Source: Alteribacillus sp. YIM 98480
GTDB lineage: Bacteria > Bacillota > Bacilli > Bacillales > Marinococcaceae
DNA length: 64,000 bases
Reading direction: 5' to 3'
Assembly (NCBI RefSeq): GCF_009765375.1
Contig: NZ_VTOK01000010.1
Location: forward strand, 1-64,000
The notes under the pieces: generated by a model
Databases searched by the model: none
What the model saw: the letters and a program-made list of their open reading frames with translations, nothing else
Told to the model about the DNA's origin: nothing
Position numbers and translations under genes: made by a program
Shown: in pieces, positions 27,004 to 37,506 of the stretch
Layout: every line of letters starts with the position of its first letter
Numbering within the stretch: position 1 is the stretch's first letter

Positions 27004-28125
27004 TTAATCCTCTCTTACCAGTCCTTGTTCTAATTCAAAGTCCTTCACGTAAGCTTTCGGAAGCATAATCTTTTCTTTGTCAAAATCGTCTAGATTCATA
27101 TTTTTACGTACTCGATTAGGAGTATCTGGGTTTGCTAGAGCCTGGCGGGCAATCGCAATAAAGTCTGCAGCTTTTTGATCAATAAGGGAAGCCGCTTTTT
27201 CTGGATTGCTGAGACTTCCGCATGCTATCACAGCCACATCTGTGAATTTTTTTGCAGCTTCACTCATTGTCATAGTCCCTTCGCCAAAACCAGGAGTTGC
27301 TGCATCATCATCAGACAGGTGTATATAATCAACGTCTAAATTTCCGAGAGTACTAAATATAACCTCAGCCTCTTTTTCTCCTCCAGACCAGCGAAATCGC
27401 AGGTTGGTGGCTTTTAACTGAGAAATACGAATCCCAAGAATCATATGAGAGCCTATGGCCATTCGAACTTCCCGAATCAGCTCTAATATAAATCGCAGCC
27501 TCTTTTCAACAGAACCTCCGTACTCATCATTTCGAACATTTATTGTTTCGGATAAAAATTGATCAAGAAGATAGCCATTCGCACCGTGCAGTTCGACTCC
27601 ATCAAAGCCAGCCTCTTTTGCATACACAGCTGATTGTATAAACCCTTTTTTTATTTCTTCTATTCCTTCTTTTGAAAGTTCTTCTGCCTCCGGGAAAGGA
27701 CCATTCCCGCCATATACCGGAATCATGTCACTTGGGGGCTGAAACGGAGAAGGTGCTACTGTTTTATCGGTATAATAGTTTCCTTGAGACTGGGCACCAG
27801 CATGCATTAATTGAGCAATTATTTTGGAACCTTGCTTATGAACATCTGAAACAATCAGCTTCCATGCCTGTTTATGCTCTTCTGTTGCCAGACCTGCTTG
27901 ATATTCGTAACCCTGGCTGTAAGCTGTGTCTGGATAGATCCCTTCGGTAATAACAGCAGAAAATCCACCAATAGCGAATCGCTCATAATATTGACGCACC
28001 CGATCATTTGGAGTGCCATCTGCTTCTGAGCTTACTCTCGTCATAGGAGCAACTATATAACGATTTTTAAAAATATGGTTACTAATATGCCCTTCATCAA
28101 ATAATGTTTCTTCATATGATCTCAC
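27004..28125 (-). CDS. NADH:flavin oxidoreductase, old yellow enzyme family
   Basis: The 373-residue FMN-binding TIM barrel has the family blocks RYIVAPMTRVSSEADGTPNDRVRQYYERFA, IIAQLMHAGAQS, GFDGVELHGANGYLLDQFLS and VIACGSLSNPEKA. No C-terminal FAD or iron-sulfur part is present, so it is of the short OYE type that reduces activated double bonds. The start is GTG behind AAGGTG. It lies 29 bases after the MDR reductase and is probably co-transcribed with it. The physiological substrate is unknown. Confidence 0.88.
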   Translation of the reverse strand: MRSYEETLFDEGHISNHIFKNRYIVAPMTRVSSEADGTPNDRVRQYYERFAIGGFSAVITEGIYPDTAYSQGYEYQAGLATEEHKQAWKLIVSDVHKQGSKIIAQLMHAGAQSQGNYYTDKTVAPSPFQPPSDMIPVYGGNGPFPEAEELSKEGIEEIKKGFIQSAVYAKEAGFDGVELHGANGYLLDQFLSETINVRNDEYGGSVEKRLRFILELIREVRMAIGSHMILGIRISQLKATNLRFRWSGGEKEAEVIFSTLGNLDVDYIHLSDDDAATPGFGEGTMTMSEAAKKFTDVAVIACGSLSNPEKAASLIDQKAADFIAIARQALANPDTPNRVRKNMNLDDFDKEKIMLPKAYVKDFELEQGLVRED

Positions 28126-28154
28126 AATATCACCTTATTTCTTATAAGTATCGC

Positions 28155-29132
28155 TTATATTCGGGCTACAATATTACCGCGGACACGACCTTTCTTTATC
28201 CGTTGCAAGCCTTCAGGTATGTTTTCTAACGAAATTTCTTTTTCTACCATAGGAATGATCTTGTTTGCAGCAGCTAGTTGACCTACTTCTTTAGCCATAT
28301 TGCCTAGATCTACAATCTGCTCTTTGTCATCGGAACGATATACAAACCCAAGTGCAATTTCATGAATGCTTGGTGCTAATGTCTTTGGGTCATACTGAGA
28401 AAAATCAGGAAGTTCAACTGCACACAACAAGTGGCCATTGAAAGCAAGGTAATCAAAGGCGTCCGTTGCTGTTTGTTTGCCAACCATATCCATAGCAATA
28501 TCTACACCTCGGCCATCTGTGTACCGGTGCACTTCTTCTACCACATTTTCTGTGTTATAATCAATCACTTTATGAGCACCTAGCTGCATAACATGTTCAT
28601 TATTTCCAGGAGAACAGGTTGTTATTATATTTAATCCAGCTAAACTAGCAAGTTGAATGGCAAATCCGCCGACTGCACCAGCACCAGCTTGAATCATTAT
28701 TGTTTGTCCTCTTTTCATTGTCAGCTTTCGGTGAAGCGCCTGGTATGCCGTTAATGCCGGTGTTGGAAGAGCAGCTGCTTCAGTAAAACTCCACCTCTCA
28801 GGCAGTGGTGCTAACACTTTCTCAGCAGCTAATGTATACTCTGCAAACCCTCCCTGATGAGCTAAACTGCCATGAAAAAATACTTTATCCCCCGGCTTCC
28901 AACCCGTTACGCCAGTTCCTACATTATCAATGACTCCTGCTGCATCGAGCCCTGAAATGTGAGGGTATTCCCATTCAGGAAGAGGATTTTCGATTAATTT
29001 ATAATCGACCGGGTTCAAGCCCACTGCATGCACTTTCACCCGAACTTGTCCGGGCAGCGGTTCTAGCTTAGGGACCTCCACTATTTTTAAATTGTCTATT
29101 GACCCCGGTTCTTCTACGGCTAAAGCACGCAT
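28155..29132 (-). CDS. Medium-chain dehydrogenase/reductase, quinone-oxidoreductase type
   Basis: A 325-residue MDR protein without the zinc ligands of alcohol dehydrogenases. It has an N-terminal GroES-like domain (VGLNPVDYKLIENPLP and GLDAAGVI) and a Rossmann motif IMIQAGAGAVGGFAIQLA, and is therefore probably NADPH-dependent. It is first in a two-gene operon with an OYE reductase, so both may handle related unsaturated carbonyl compounds. Confidence 0.85.
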   Translation of the reverse strand: MRALAVEEPGSIDNLKIVEVPKLEPLPGQVRVKVHAVGLNPVDYKLIENPLPEWEYPHISGLDAAGVIDNVGTGVTGWKPGDKVFFHGSLAHQGGFAEYTLAAEKVLAPLPERWSFTEAAALPTPALTAYQALHRKLTMKRGQTIMIQAGAGAVGGFAIQLASLAGLNIITTCSPGNNEHVMQLGAHKVIDYNTENVVEEVHRYTDGRGVDIAMDMVGKQTATDAFDYLAFNGHLLCAVELPDFSQYDPKTLAPSIHEIALGFVYRSDDKEQIVDLGNMAKEVGQLAAANKIIPMVEKEISLENIPEGLQRIKKGRVRGNIVARI

Positions 29133-29192
29133 GTTAACAGCCTCCTTTTTCTTTATTATTTATACCTCCTCTCAAGCTCCTTCAAACAAAAT

Positions 29193-29400
29193 AAGAAAAG
29201 CGCAAGCGCCTTAAAAGAAGGAAGTTCGGCTACGAGCGTCACGTCCTGTGACAACGCTGAACTGGCTTGCACAGGAGGTGTTGACTTTTGCGTTGCGACA
29301 GGACGTCGCGGTTTTAGCAAAAGTTCCTCTTTATCGTGTGCGCCTGAGCGGCTGGGCGCTGAAGCTAGACATCAAAAACGCCAAAATGTATACTTTCTTC
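29193..29400 (-). repeat. Family-1 interspersed repeat, copy E (about 200 bp)
   Basis: Begins AAGAAAAGCGCAAGCGCC and contains the CACAGGA, GACAGGACG, CCTCTTTATCGTGTGCGCC and GCGGCTGGGCGCTGAAGC blocks of copy B. The end is diverged (CCAAAATGTATACTTTC). A degenerate family-2 repeat follows, then the glpP terminator. Confidence 0.88.
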
Positions 29401-29480
29401 CCCAACAAGAAAACTATGCTTGTCGCCAAGTTCATATGACGTATCCTCTACCAATTACATTTTATATGTTTTAACAGTTC
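29401..29480 (-). repeat. Degenerate family-2 repeat next to copy E
   Basis: CAAGAAAACTATGCTTGTCGCCAAGTTCATATG resembles the AGAAAAACTTGGCTTGCCGCCAAGTC end of family 2. The other end is weak. The pairing with a family-1 copy repeats the arrangement at 25831-26088. Confidence 0.5.
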
Positions 29481-29486
29481 TAGAAA

Positions 29487-29519
29487 AACATAAGCCCCTG
29501 ATACATTTACCAGGAGCTT
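29487..29519 (-). terminator. Terminator of glpD-glpP
   Basis: AAGCCCCTG and CAGGAGCTT form the stem. TATGTTTTTC follows on the minus strand, 13 bases after the glpP stop. Confidence 0.65.
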
Positions 29520-29531
29520 GTTGCGCTTACC

Positions 29532-30107
29532 CTAATGCTTACTCTTTTTTCCCTCTTTCCACAATTCGCTGCGAGAAGTTGTAATACTGACTACCCCTCC
29601 TTCAAAAGCAGTTTTTACATCCTCTTTATCCCGTATGAGTCCGCCTGCAATAAGAGGAACTCCTGTTTCATTTTGCACTTCATGTATAATTCGAGCTGGT
29701 AAAATTCCGGGGAGCACTTCAATATAATCTGGTTTATTCTTTTGCATCAGCCGATAACTCGTTTCAAGTGCCATCGAATCTAATAAAAATAAACGCTGGA
29801 TCGCTAACAGTCCTGCCTGTTTTGCTGCGGCTACGACATTATTCCGTGTAGAAATCAAACCCGCCGGCCTGATCGATTGAGAAAGAAATTGTGCCGCATA
29901 CTCATCATTTCTCAGTCCTTGCACCATATCAGCATGTAAAAGTACTTTTTTATGATTTCGTTTCAATTCCTTTACTAGACTGCTAAGCTGGCCAATATGA
30001 GTATGAAGTAAAACAATATACTCAAAATCACTTTCCATCAGCCGTTCTACTTCTTTTATCGAACGGGCTGCAGGAAGGATTGATTGTCCTCCAAAATGCA
30101 TTAGCAT
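29532..30107 (-). CDS. glpP: Glycerol-3-phosphate responsive antiterminator
   Basis: The 191-residue GlpP binds leader mRNA of glp genes and, with glycerol 3-phosphate, prevents termination. It is a TIM-barrel-like protein with HTHIGQLSSLVKELK, KKVLLHADMVQGL and a C-terminal GVPLIAGGLIRDKEDVKTAFEGG phosphate-binding stretch. It follows glpD by 23 bases. B. subtilis places glpP in front of glpFK instead. Confidence 0.93.
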   Translation of the reverse strand: MLMHFGGQSILPAARSIKEVERLMESDFEYIVLLHTHIGQLSSLVKELKRNHKKVLLHADMVQGLRNDEYAAQFLSQSIRPAGLISTRNNVVAAAKQAGLLAIQRLFLLDSMALETSYRLMQKNKPDYIEVLPGILPARIIHEVQNETGVPLIAGGLIRDKEDVKTAFEGGVVSITTSRSELWKEGKKSKH

Positions 30108-30130
30108 GCCCTCCTCCCTTCACGTTTTTT

Positions 30131-31816
30131 CTACGAAGTTAATTTCACCTTACTTTCTTCATTTAAAGGTTTCACCGCATCTTGTAAGGCATTTTCTAGT
30201 TCTGCGCGGTATTTTTCGCTTTGATCTTCCGTCCATTCTAGTTCTTCACTCATCAATTTCTGCACTTCATCTTTCCATTGCTGTACCCACTGGATATTAA
30301 AAAACAAAGCTCCCGTTCTTCTAACAAAGAAATCTGTCAGGGTTCCCGCCATTTCTTCTTCTATAGCATACATTACTTGAGCATAAATAGAAGGGGGAAG
30401 AGGTGACGTACCTGCTTCCTGTTTTCTTTTTACTACATGATCAAATAAGACATCTACATTAGAGCCGTACATTTTTGCTAATGATTCAGCTTCTTGTCCA
30501 GACAGCCCGATCTGAATGCCTGCTTTTATTTTTTCTTCAACGAATGACGTAAAATTACTTGAACCGCCTACGTTCCCTCCAGAAAGCGGCCACTGCTTTG
30601 TCTGACAAGGCTGATAAACGATGCCATGTTCTTCTTTTACCTTTTTAGAAACTTTATCGATCACCATTTCTGCCATCTTTCGGTAGCCGGTAAGTTTTCC
30701 ACCGGCGATGGTCAAAATACCAGAATCGTGTTCCCATATTTCATCTTTTCGGGATATTTCTGAAGGATCCTTTCCTTCTTCATAAATAAGCGGACGCAGT
30801 CCAGCCCAGCTCGATTCTACATCCTCTGCCGAAATATGAACCTCTGGAAACATATAATGTATGGCATCTAACACATACTGCCGGTCTTCTACTGTCATTT
30901 TAGGATGAGCAGGATCACCTTTATACACTGTATCAGTCGTACCGGCATAAGTCTTTCCATCTCTTGGGATCGCAAATACCATACGGCCGTCCGGTGTATC
31001 AAAATAAACAGCCTGATTTAGAGGAAAAACGCTTTGATCAAATACTAAATGAATTCCTTTTGTTAATCGAAGGTGTTTTCCATGTTTAGCTCCATCTTTT
31101 GAACGTAACGTATCTACCCATGGTCCCGCTGCGTTAATAATTTTACGTGCTCTTATCTGATAAGTTTCACCTGTCCATTGGTCCTCTACGACTACGCCTT
31201 TTGCCTTGCAATCTTCATATAAAAAATCAGTGACTTTTGTATAATTTATTAAGGAAGCGCCATTTTGAACTGCCTCTTTTGCTGCTTCAATCGTTAATCT
31301 AGCGTCATCTGTTCTGTATTCCACGTAATATCCGCTTCCAAGCAGACCTTCTTTTTTTAATAATGGAGCTTTGTTTAAGGTTTCTTCTCTGTTAAACATT
31401 TTTCTTCGTTCGCTGCGCTTCACTCCAGCTAGAAAATCGTATACTCGTAGGCCTATGGAAGTTGAAAGCTGACCAAAATTTCCGTTTTTATGGAGAGGCA
31501 GCATCATCCATTCTGGAACGGTAACATGAGGGGCATTTTCATACACAACGGCTCGTTCCTTCCCTACTTCTGCCACCATCTTCACTTCAAATTGTTTTAA
31601 ATACCTCAGTCCCCCGTGTACAAGTTTCGTCGAGCGGCTTGAAGTACCAGCTGCAAAATCCTGCATTTCTATGAGTGCAGTTTTCATTCCTCTTGTAGCA
31701 GCATCAAGTGCAATCCCACTCCCAGTAATTCCTCCACCAATAACTAACACATCAAATTCTTCACTTGTTAATTGTTCTGTTACCTTTTGTCGATGCTTAT
31801 TTGAAAAAGTATTCAT
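30131..31816 (-). CDS. glpD: Aerobic glycerol-3-phosphate dehydrogenase
   Basis: The 561-residue FAD enzyme oxidises glycerol 3-phosphate to dihydroxyacetone phosphate and feeds the quinone pool. FAD motif GGGITGSGIALDAATRG near residue 27, then SSRSTKLVHGGLRYL, and a C-terminal helical domain. ATG follows GGAGG. Its leader region (31817-32201) holds repeat copy F and a hairpin next to glpK. Confidence 0.95.
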   Translation of the reverse strand: MNTFSNKHRQKVTEQLTSEEFDVLVIGGGITGSGIALDAATRGMKTALIEMQDFAAGTSSRSTKLVHGGLRYLKQFEVKMVAEVGKERAVVYENAPHVTVPEWMMLPLHKNGNFGQLSTSIGLRVYDFLAGVKRSERRKMFNREETLNKAPLLKKEGLLGSGYYVEYRTDDARLTIEAAKEAVQNGASLINYTKVTDFLYEDCKAKGVVVEDQWTGETYQIRARKIINAAGPWVDTLRSKDGAKHGKHLRLTKGIHLVFDQSVFPLNQAVYFDTPDGRMVFAIPRDGKTYAGTTDTVYKGDPAHPKMTVEDRQYVLDAIHYMFPEVHISAEDVESSWAGLRPLIYEEGKDPSEISRKDEIWEHDSGILTIAGGKLTGYRKMAEMVIDKVSKKVKEEHGIVYQPCQTKQWPLSGGNVGGSSNFTSFVEEKIKAGIQIGLSGQEAESLAKMYGSNVDVLFDHVVKRKQEAGTSPLPPSIYAQVMYAIEEEMAGTLTDFFVRRTGALFFNIQWVQQWKDEVQKLMSEELEWTEDQSEKYRAELENALQDAVKPLNEESKVKLTS

Positions 31817-31903
31817 CTCTAAGATGCCTCCTTTATATTACACAACACTTAGCTACTGCTCCATTTAGTCTTAATTTGTTATTCAAACTATGCATTTCTA
31901 AGC

Positions 31904-32100
31904 AGAAAAGCGCAAGCTCCCTGTTTTAAATGACGTTCGGCTAATGTTAATCAACTTCTACTAAAATTCGCACCAAGATGCACTTACTTTTTGCACCCGG
32001 AACACGATGTTCTAATAAAAGTTCTTTAAACTGTCTTGGGCCTCCAAGCGGCTGGGCGCTGACTTGAAAAACGCCTGCCTTTATATTTTTCTATCTTTAA
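31904..32100 (-). repeat. Family-1 interspersed repeat, copy F (diverged)
   Basis: AGAAAAGCGCAAGCTCC starts it and AGCGGCTGGGCGCTGACTTGAAAAACGCC closes it, with diverged middle and end. It ends a few bases before the T-tract of the glpK-proximal hairpin. Its position between glpK and glpD means it would lie in the glpD leader transcript if glpD is read from the same promoter region. Confidence 0.82.
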
Positions 32101-32104
32101 AAGT

Positions 32105-32158
32105 AAAAAAAGAAACCAGAAAATCCCCTCCTCATTCTGGAAAGGGTTTTCTGGTTTC
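32105..32158 (-). terminator. glpK terminator or glpD leader terminator
   Basis: GAAACCAGAAAAtCCC and GGGttTTCTGGTTTC form a long stem, followed by seven T on the minus strand. It is 43 bases after the glpK stop. It could simply end the glpFK transcript or serve as a GlpP-controlled attenuator for glpD. Confidence 0.8.
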
Positions 32159-32201
32159 TCCTTGTCTCCAACCATCTATTAACTTATTATTATTTGACTC
32201 T

Positions 32202-33710
<1,509 letters not shown>

Positions 33711-33721
33711 TTAATATCGTA

Positions 33722-34570
33722 CTAGACAGACTTTTCTGCATTGATAGGTTCATTTTGATTTATTACGTTAGCTTCATTATACTCGCGTGCGTTTTGCACT
33801 TGAGCATAAATGAAAAGAATAATTATAAAGACACTCATCGGCCAAAACATTGATCCTATTTCCCCTAAAAAGACGGCTTTATGAAACAATCCCCCGTATA
33901 TACCTCCAATTATAGGTCCAAAGATCGGCACCCACGCGTATTTCCAATCCGATGTCCCTTTTCCTGGAATCGGAAGTAAAAAGTGAGCAATTCTCGGACC
34001 AAGGTCCCGTGCCGGATTAATAGCATATCCAGTAGTGCCTCCTAGAGACATACCGATAGCAACGATTAACAGCCCGACAATTAGCGGATTCAATCCTTCT
34101 GTAAATTCATTAGCACCGATAAATGAAAGCCCAAGTACAAGTATAAATGTTCCTATTATTTCACTTACAAGATTCGCCGAATAACTTCTCACGGCAGGAT
34201 CGGTAGAAAATACTGCTAATTTTGCTCCTTGGTCTTCTGTTTTTCTCCACTGCGCTAAATAATGGAAAAAAACAATGCAGGCACCAATAAAAGCTCCTAT
34301 CATTTGTGCGGTAATATAATAGGGCACATCAGCCCATGGAAAATCACCGGAAGCTGCTAGGCCGAGTGTTACTGCCGGATTAATATGCGCCCCGCTAAAA
34401 TTACCAACAGCATATACCCCCATTGTAACGGCAAGACCCCAACCTATTGTTATAACAACCCATCCTGCACCTTCTGCCTTGGACCCTTTTAATACAACAC
34501 CAGCGACCACTCCACCTCCGAAAATGATTAGAATCATTGTTCCAATCAGCTCACCAATAAAGGGCGACAT
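33722..34570 (-). CDS. glpF: Glycerol uptake facilitator (aquaglyceroporin)
   Basis: The 282-residue MIP-family channel has six membrane helices and two NPA boxes, HINPAVTLGLA and AINPARDLGPR, the Asp after the second box being typical of glycerol channels. First gene of glpFK; ATG follows GGAGG. A leader terminator and a cre site lie upstream, so both glycerol 3-phosphate and catabolite control are expected. Confidence 0.95.
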   Translation of the reverse strand: MSPFIGELIGTMILIIFGGGVVAGVVLKGSKAEGAGWVVITIGWGLAVTMGVYAVGNFSGAHINPAVTLGLAASGDFPWADVPYYITAQMIGAFIGACIVFFHYLAQWRKTEDQGAKLAVFSTDPAVRSYSANLVSEIIGTFILVLGLSFIGANEFTEGLNPLIVGLLIVAIGMSLGGTTGYAINPARDLGPRIAHFLLPIPGKGTSDWKYAWVPIFGPIIGGIYGGLFHKAVFLGEIGSMFWPMSVFIIILFIYAQVQNAREYNEANVINQNEPINAEKSV

Positions 34571-34643
34571 AGAATGTTCCTCCTATTATTATACGTATTT
34601 GGTTAAAAAGATTAGATGGATAGATTTTTTGAGGCCTCAAAAT

Positions 34644-34735
34644 TAGAAAAACTCGGCTTACCGCGTTTTTTTTATGGCGGATGCCGCAGTTTGTCTTATA
34701 CATTGATCCTTTAGCAAAGTTAACTTTCCTAAAGG
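34644..34735 (-). repeat. Family-2 interspersed repeat in the glpF leader
   Basis: TTAGAAAAACTCGGCTTACCGC, ATGGCGGATGCCGCAGTTTG, CTTATACATTGATCCTTTAG and AAAGTTAACTTTCCTAAAG occur in family order. It abuts the T-tract of the glpF leader hairpin. A minus-strand open frame over it (34551-34754) is not considered a gene. Confidence 0.85.
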
Positions 34736-34737
34736 AC

Positions 34738-34809
34738 AAAAAAATCCACGCCAATTCTTTTTAGGCACAGATTGCTCTATTGAGCAAGCCCTAAAAATTT
34801 GGCGTGGAT
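34738..34809 (-). terminator. glpF leader terminator (probable GlpP antitermination site)
   Basis: ATCCACGCCAA and TTGGCGTGGAT are perfect 11-bp arms. Inside, TTTTTAGG / CCTAAAAA and TTGCTC / GAGCAA extend the structure. Seven T follow on the minus strand. It lies between the likely promoter and glpF, as expected for the inverted repeat controlled by GlpP. Confidence 0.82.
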
Positions 34810-34859
34810 CTCCTAATCTCCATCACGAATTATTAACCTATTGATAGGTTACTATACTA

Positions 34860-34873
34860 TGTAAGCGTTGTCA
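34860..34873. promoter_or_regulatory. cre site between glpF and lhgO
   Basis: TGTAAGCGTTGTCA is identical to the site at 1244-1257 and matches the cre consensus with one mismatch. On the minus strand it overlaps TTGACA, a possible -35 box of glpF, a classic place for CcpA repression. Confidence 0.65.
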
Positions 34874-34900
34874 AACTTTTGTGAAAGATTTTTTATTTCG

Positions 34901-34929
34901 TTGACAGATGCCCATAAAGAACATACATT
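34901..34929 (+). promoter_or_regulatory. Sigma-A promoter of lhgO
   Basis: TTGACA and TACATT are separated by 17 bases, about 47 bases before the start codon. Confidence 0.6.
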
Positions 34930-34976
34930 TACGTTAACCGTTCTACCATCATACTAGTACGACAGGAGGAAATAAT

Positions 34977-36161
34977 ATGTACGATTATGCCATTATCGGA
35001 GGAGGAATTGTTGGTCTTTCTGCAGGTTATGCGCTTGCACGGCGTCAACCGGGATGCTCTATTTTAGTTATCGAAAAAGAATCCAAATGGGCAGCACACC
35101 AAACCGGTCACAACAGCGGAGTCATTCATTCTGGTATTTATTATAAGCCTGGCAGCTATAAAGCTAGATTTGCTAGAACCGGAAACGAATCTATCATTTC
35201 TTTTTGTCAAAAACATAACATTCAACATGACATTTGCGGAAAAGTCATTGTAGCAGCAAACGATATGGAACGACCTTTACTGAATAACCTTTGTCAACGC
35301 GGATTGGACAATGGATTGCAGGTCCGAAAGTTATCAAAAGAAGAGTTACATGAAAAAGAACCTTATGTGGATGGAGTAGAAGCCATTCATGTACCAACTG
35401 CAGGGATCGTTAATTTTAAGCAGGCCGCTGAAACGTTTGCTTCTCTCATTGAAGAAAACGGCGGAGATTTGCGCCTTAACACAAAAGTGCAGAAAATTAC
35501 TGAAAAAAACGAAAGTACGTTTATCGAGACGAACCGCGGTACTTTTGAGACAAAAACACTCATTAACTGTGCAGGGTTACATAGCGACCGTATCGCAAAA
35601 ATGGCGGGGTACTATACAGACATGAAAATTATCCCGTTTCGCGGGGAATATTTTAAGCTAAAAAAAGAAAAACGGCACCTCGTTAATAATCTGGTATATC
35701 CCGTACCCAACCCTGATTTTCCATTTTTAGGGGTTCATTTTACCCGAATGATAAATGGTGAAGTAGAGGCAGGACCGAACGCTGTTCTAGGTTTCAAACG
35801 CGAAGGGTACCGCAAAACAGATTTTCATGCTAAAGACTTCCTGGAAGTCATGAAATACAGCGGTTTCTGGAAGCTGGCCAAAAAATATGCAAAAGAAGGA
35901 ACGGATGAAATGATCCGCTCCTTCAGCAAAAAGAAATTTATTCAGAGTATGCAAAAACTCATTCCTGACATTACCGGAGAAGATGTAGAGCCAGGCCCCG
36001 CTGGAGTAAGAGCACAAGCTTTGAAATCAGATGGCAGTTTAGTAGATGATTTTCATATTATCCAGGGTAAACGAAGCCTTCACGTCTGTAATGCTCCGTC
36101 TCCGGCTGCAACGGCTTCTATCCCAATTGGAGATGAAATCGCAGCCCGCATTCTTGATTAA
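34977..36161 (+). CDS. lhgO: L-2-hydroxyglutarate oxidase-like FAD oxidoreductase
   Basis: 394 residues; a DAO-family flavoprotein with GGGIVGLSAGYALARR at the N-terminus, the LhgO-typical HNSGVIHSGIYYKPGSYKA block, and the C-terminal GPAGVRAQALKSDGSLVDDF. It oxidises L-2-hydroxyglutarate to 2-oxoglutarate in known members. ATG follows GGAGG. It converges on glcF with a single base between the stop codons and no obvious terminator, so the transcripts may overlap. Confidence 0.88.
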   Translation: MYDYAIIGGGIVGLSAGYALARRQPGCSILVIEKESKWAAHQTGHNSGVIHSGIYYKPGSYKARFARTGNESIISFCQKHNIQHDICGKVIVAANDMERPLLNNLCQRGLDNGLQVRKLSKEELHEKEPYVDGVEAIHVPTAGIVNFKQAAETFASLIEENGGDLRLNTKVQKITEKNESTFIETNRGTFETKTLINCAGLHSDRIAKMAGYYTDMKIIPFRGEYFKLKKEKRHLVNNLVYPVPNPDFPFLGVHFTRMINGEVEAGPNAVLGFKREGYRKTDFHAKDFLEVMKYSGFWKLAKKYAKEGTDEMIRSFSKKKFIQSMQKLIPDITGEDVEPGPAGVRAQALKSDGSLVDDFHIIQGKRSLHVCNAPSPAATASIPIGDEIAARILD

Positions 36162-36162
36162 T

Positions 36163-37506
36163 TTATTTGCCAATACCTAGATCACACACGCTGCCTTTTC
36201 CTATTGAACTTTTAGGGCGAGGAAAAGCTTCCATCAATAATTCTACTAGATGAAGGGCCTGAACCTCGCCGCTTTTTCCTTCTCGCTCTACTCCTAGTTT
36301 CATTTGCAGTAAACAGCCAGGATTTGTCGTAACAATCACTTCTGGATTCGTTTTATTCACAGCTTCCATTTTTTTATTTAAAATTTCCATGGAATCGTCG
36401 TAATTTACAATATTATAAACACCCGCCGAACCGCAGCAGAAATCAGGGTTATTCATTTCACGCAGCTTAACCCCCGGCACCTGTTCTATTAATTGACGAG
36501 GCGGCTTCGTTACACGCTGCACGTTTGTCATGTGACAAGAAGGTTGATAGGTTACTAATTTTTCTACAGGTGCAGAAAACTTCAATCCATCAAGTTTCAC
36601 CAACACTTCAGATATGTCTTTTACTTTTTCGGTAAAAGCTTTTGCACGTCGGTGCCACTCTGTTCCTTCTTCAAATAAGTGATTGTATTCTATCAAACGA
36701 GCACCGCATCCCCCGGCGTTGTTCACAATATAATCAATGTTCTCATCTTCAAAAGCTTTAATATTTTCCATCGCAAGTTCTTTCGATAATCCGACCTTGC
36801 CCGAATGAGCATGTAAAGCACCACAGCATGTCTGATGTTCTGGCAATATAACTTCCGCGCCTGAACGCTTCATTAATTCTATCGTTTGTTGATTAATTTC
36901 AAAAAAGACACTATCCATCACACAACCGGTAAAAAAGGCGATTTTCGCGGCAGGTGTTCCTTCTGGTTCCACACGCTGCATCCGTTTTTTTCTTACAAAT
37001 GGGGAAGGCTGCGAAGGGATAACTTTTTCAAATTCCCCTAAGTGTAATGGGGACATCGCAGTCAAACGAAGAGAACGAGCGACTTTTTGCAAGCCTGTTG
37101 CCTGGTACAGCCAGGTGGCATTTCCTAACCTATTCATCCATCTAGAGGAAGGGAAAAAAGAGCGGAACAAAAATTCTTCTGTTTTCTCGCTTCTCTTTGT
37201 CTTTTCTTTATTGTCCTCTAGAGTTTCTTTCACCCCTTCTAAAATAGCTCCGTACTGCACATTTGTTGGACAAACGGTTGTGCATGCCATACACCCTAAA
37301 CACTTTTCAATGGGTTCTTCTAAATCCTCTAGAGAAGCTTTCCCTTCAGCAGCCATTTTAACCAGGTTAATCCGCCCTCTTGGTGAATGGGTTTCTTTTT
37401 CCATTGTTTCATAGGTTGGACAAGCAGGAAGACAATAGCCGCATTGCACGCAATCAAATGTTTTATCGTATTGCAATTTTTCTTGAAGCGCTTTTAAATC
37501 ATTCAT
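36163..37506 (-). CDS. glcF: Glycolate oxidase iron-sulfur subunit
   Basis: 447 residues from the ATG at 37506, which overlaps the glcD stop by eight bases. Two 4Fe-4S motifs, CVQCGYCLPACP and CLGCMACTTVCP, are followed by two CCG domains (CCGALHAHSG and CCGSAGVYNI). It carries electrons from the GlcD flavin. Subunit E is not seen; Bacillaceae often have only D and F. D-lactate is an alternative substrate. Confidence 0.9.
   Translation of the reverse strand: MNDLKALQEKLQYDKTFDCVQCGYCLPACPTYETMEKETHSPRGRINLVKMAAEGKASLEDLEEPIEKCLGCMACTTVCPTNVQYGAILEGVKETLEDNKEKTKRSEKTEEFLFRSFFPSSRWMNRLGNATWLYQATGLQKVARSLRLTAMSPLHLGEFEKVIPSQPSPFVRKKRMQRVEPEGTPAAKIAFFTGCVMDSVFFEINQQTIELMKRSGAEVILPEHQTCCGALHAHSGKVGLSKELAMENIKAFEDENIDYIVNNAGGCGARLIEYNHLFEEGTEWHRRAKAFTEKVKDISEVLVKLDGLKFSAPVEKLVTYQPSCHMTNVQRVTKPPRQLIEQVPGVKLREMNNPDFCCGSAGVYNIVNYDDSMEILNKKMEAVNKTNPEVIVTTNPGCLLQMKLGVEREGKSGEVQALHLVELLMEAFPRPKSSIGKGSVCDLGIGK

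Noticed and set aside
34551-34754. Minus-strand 67-codon frame upstream of glpF
   Set aside because: It covers a family-2 repeat and the leader terminator and overlaps the glpF start, without a ribosome site.
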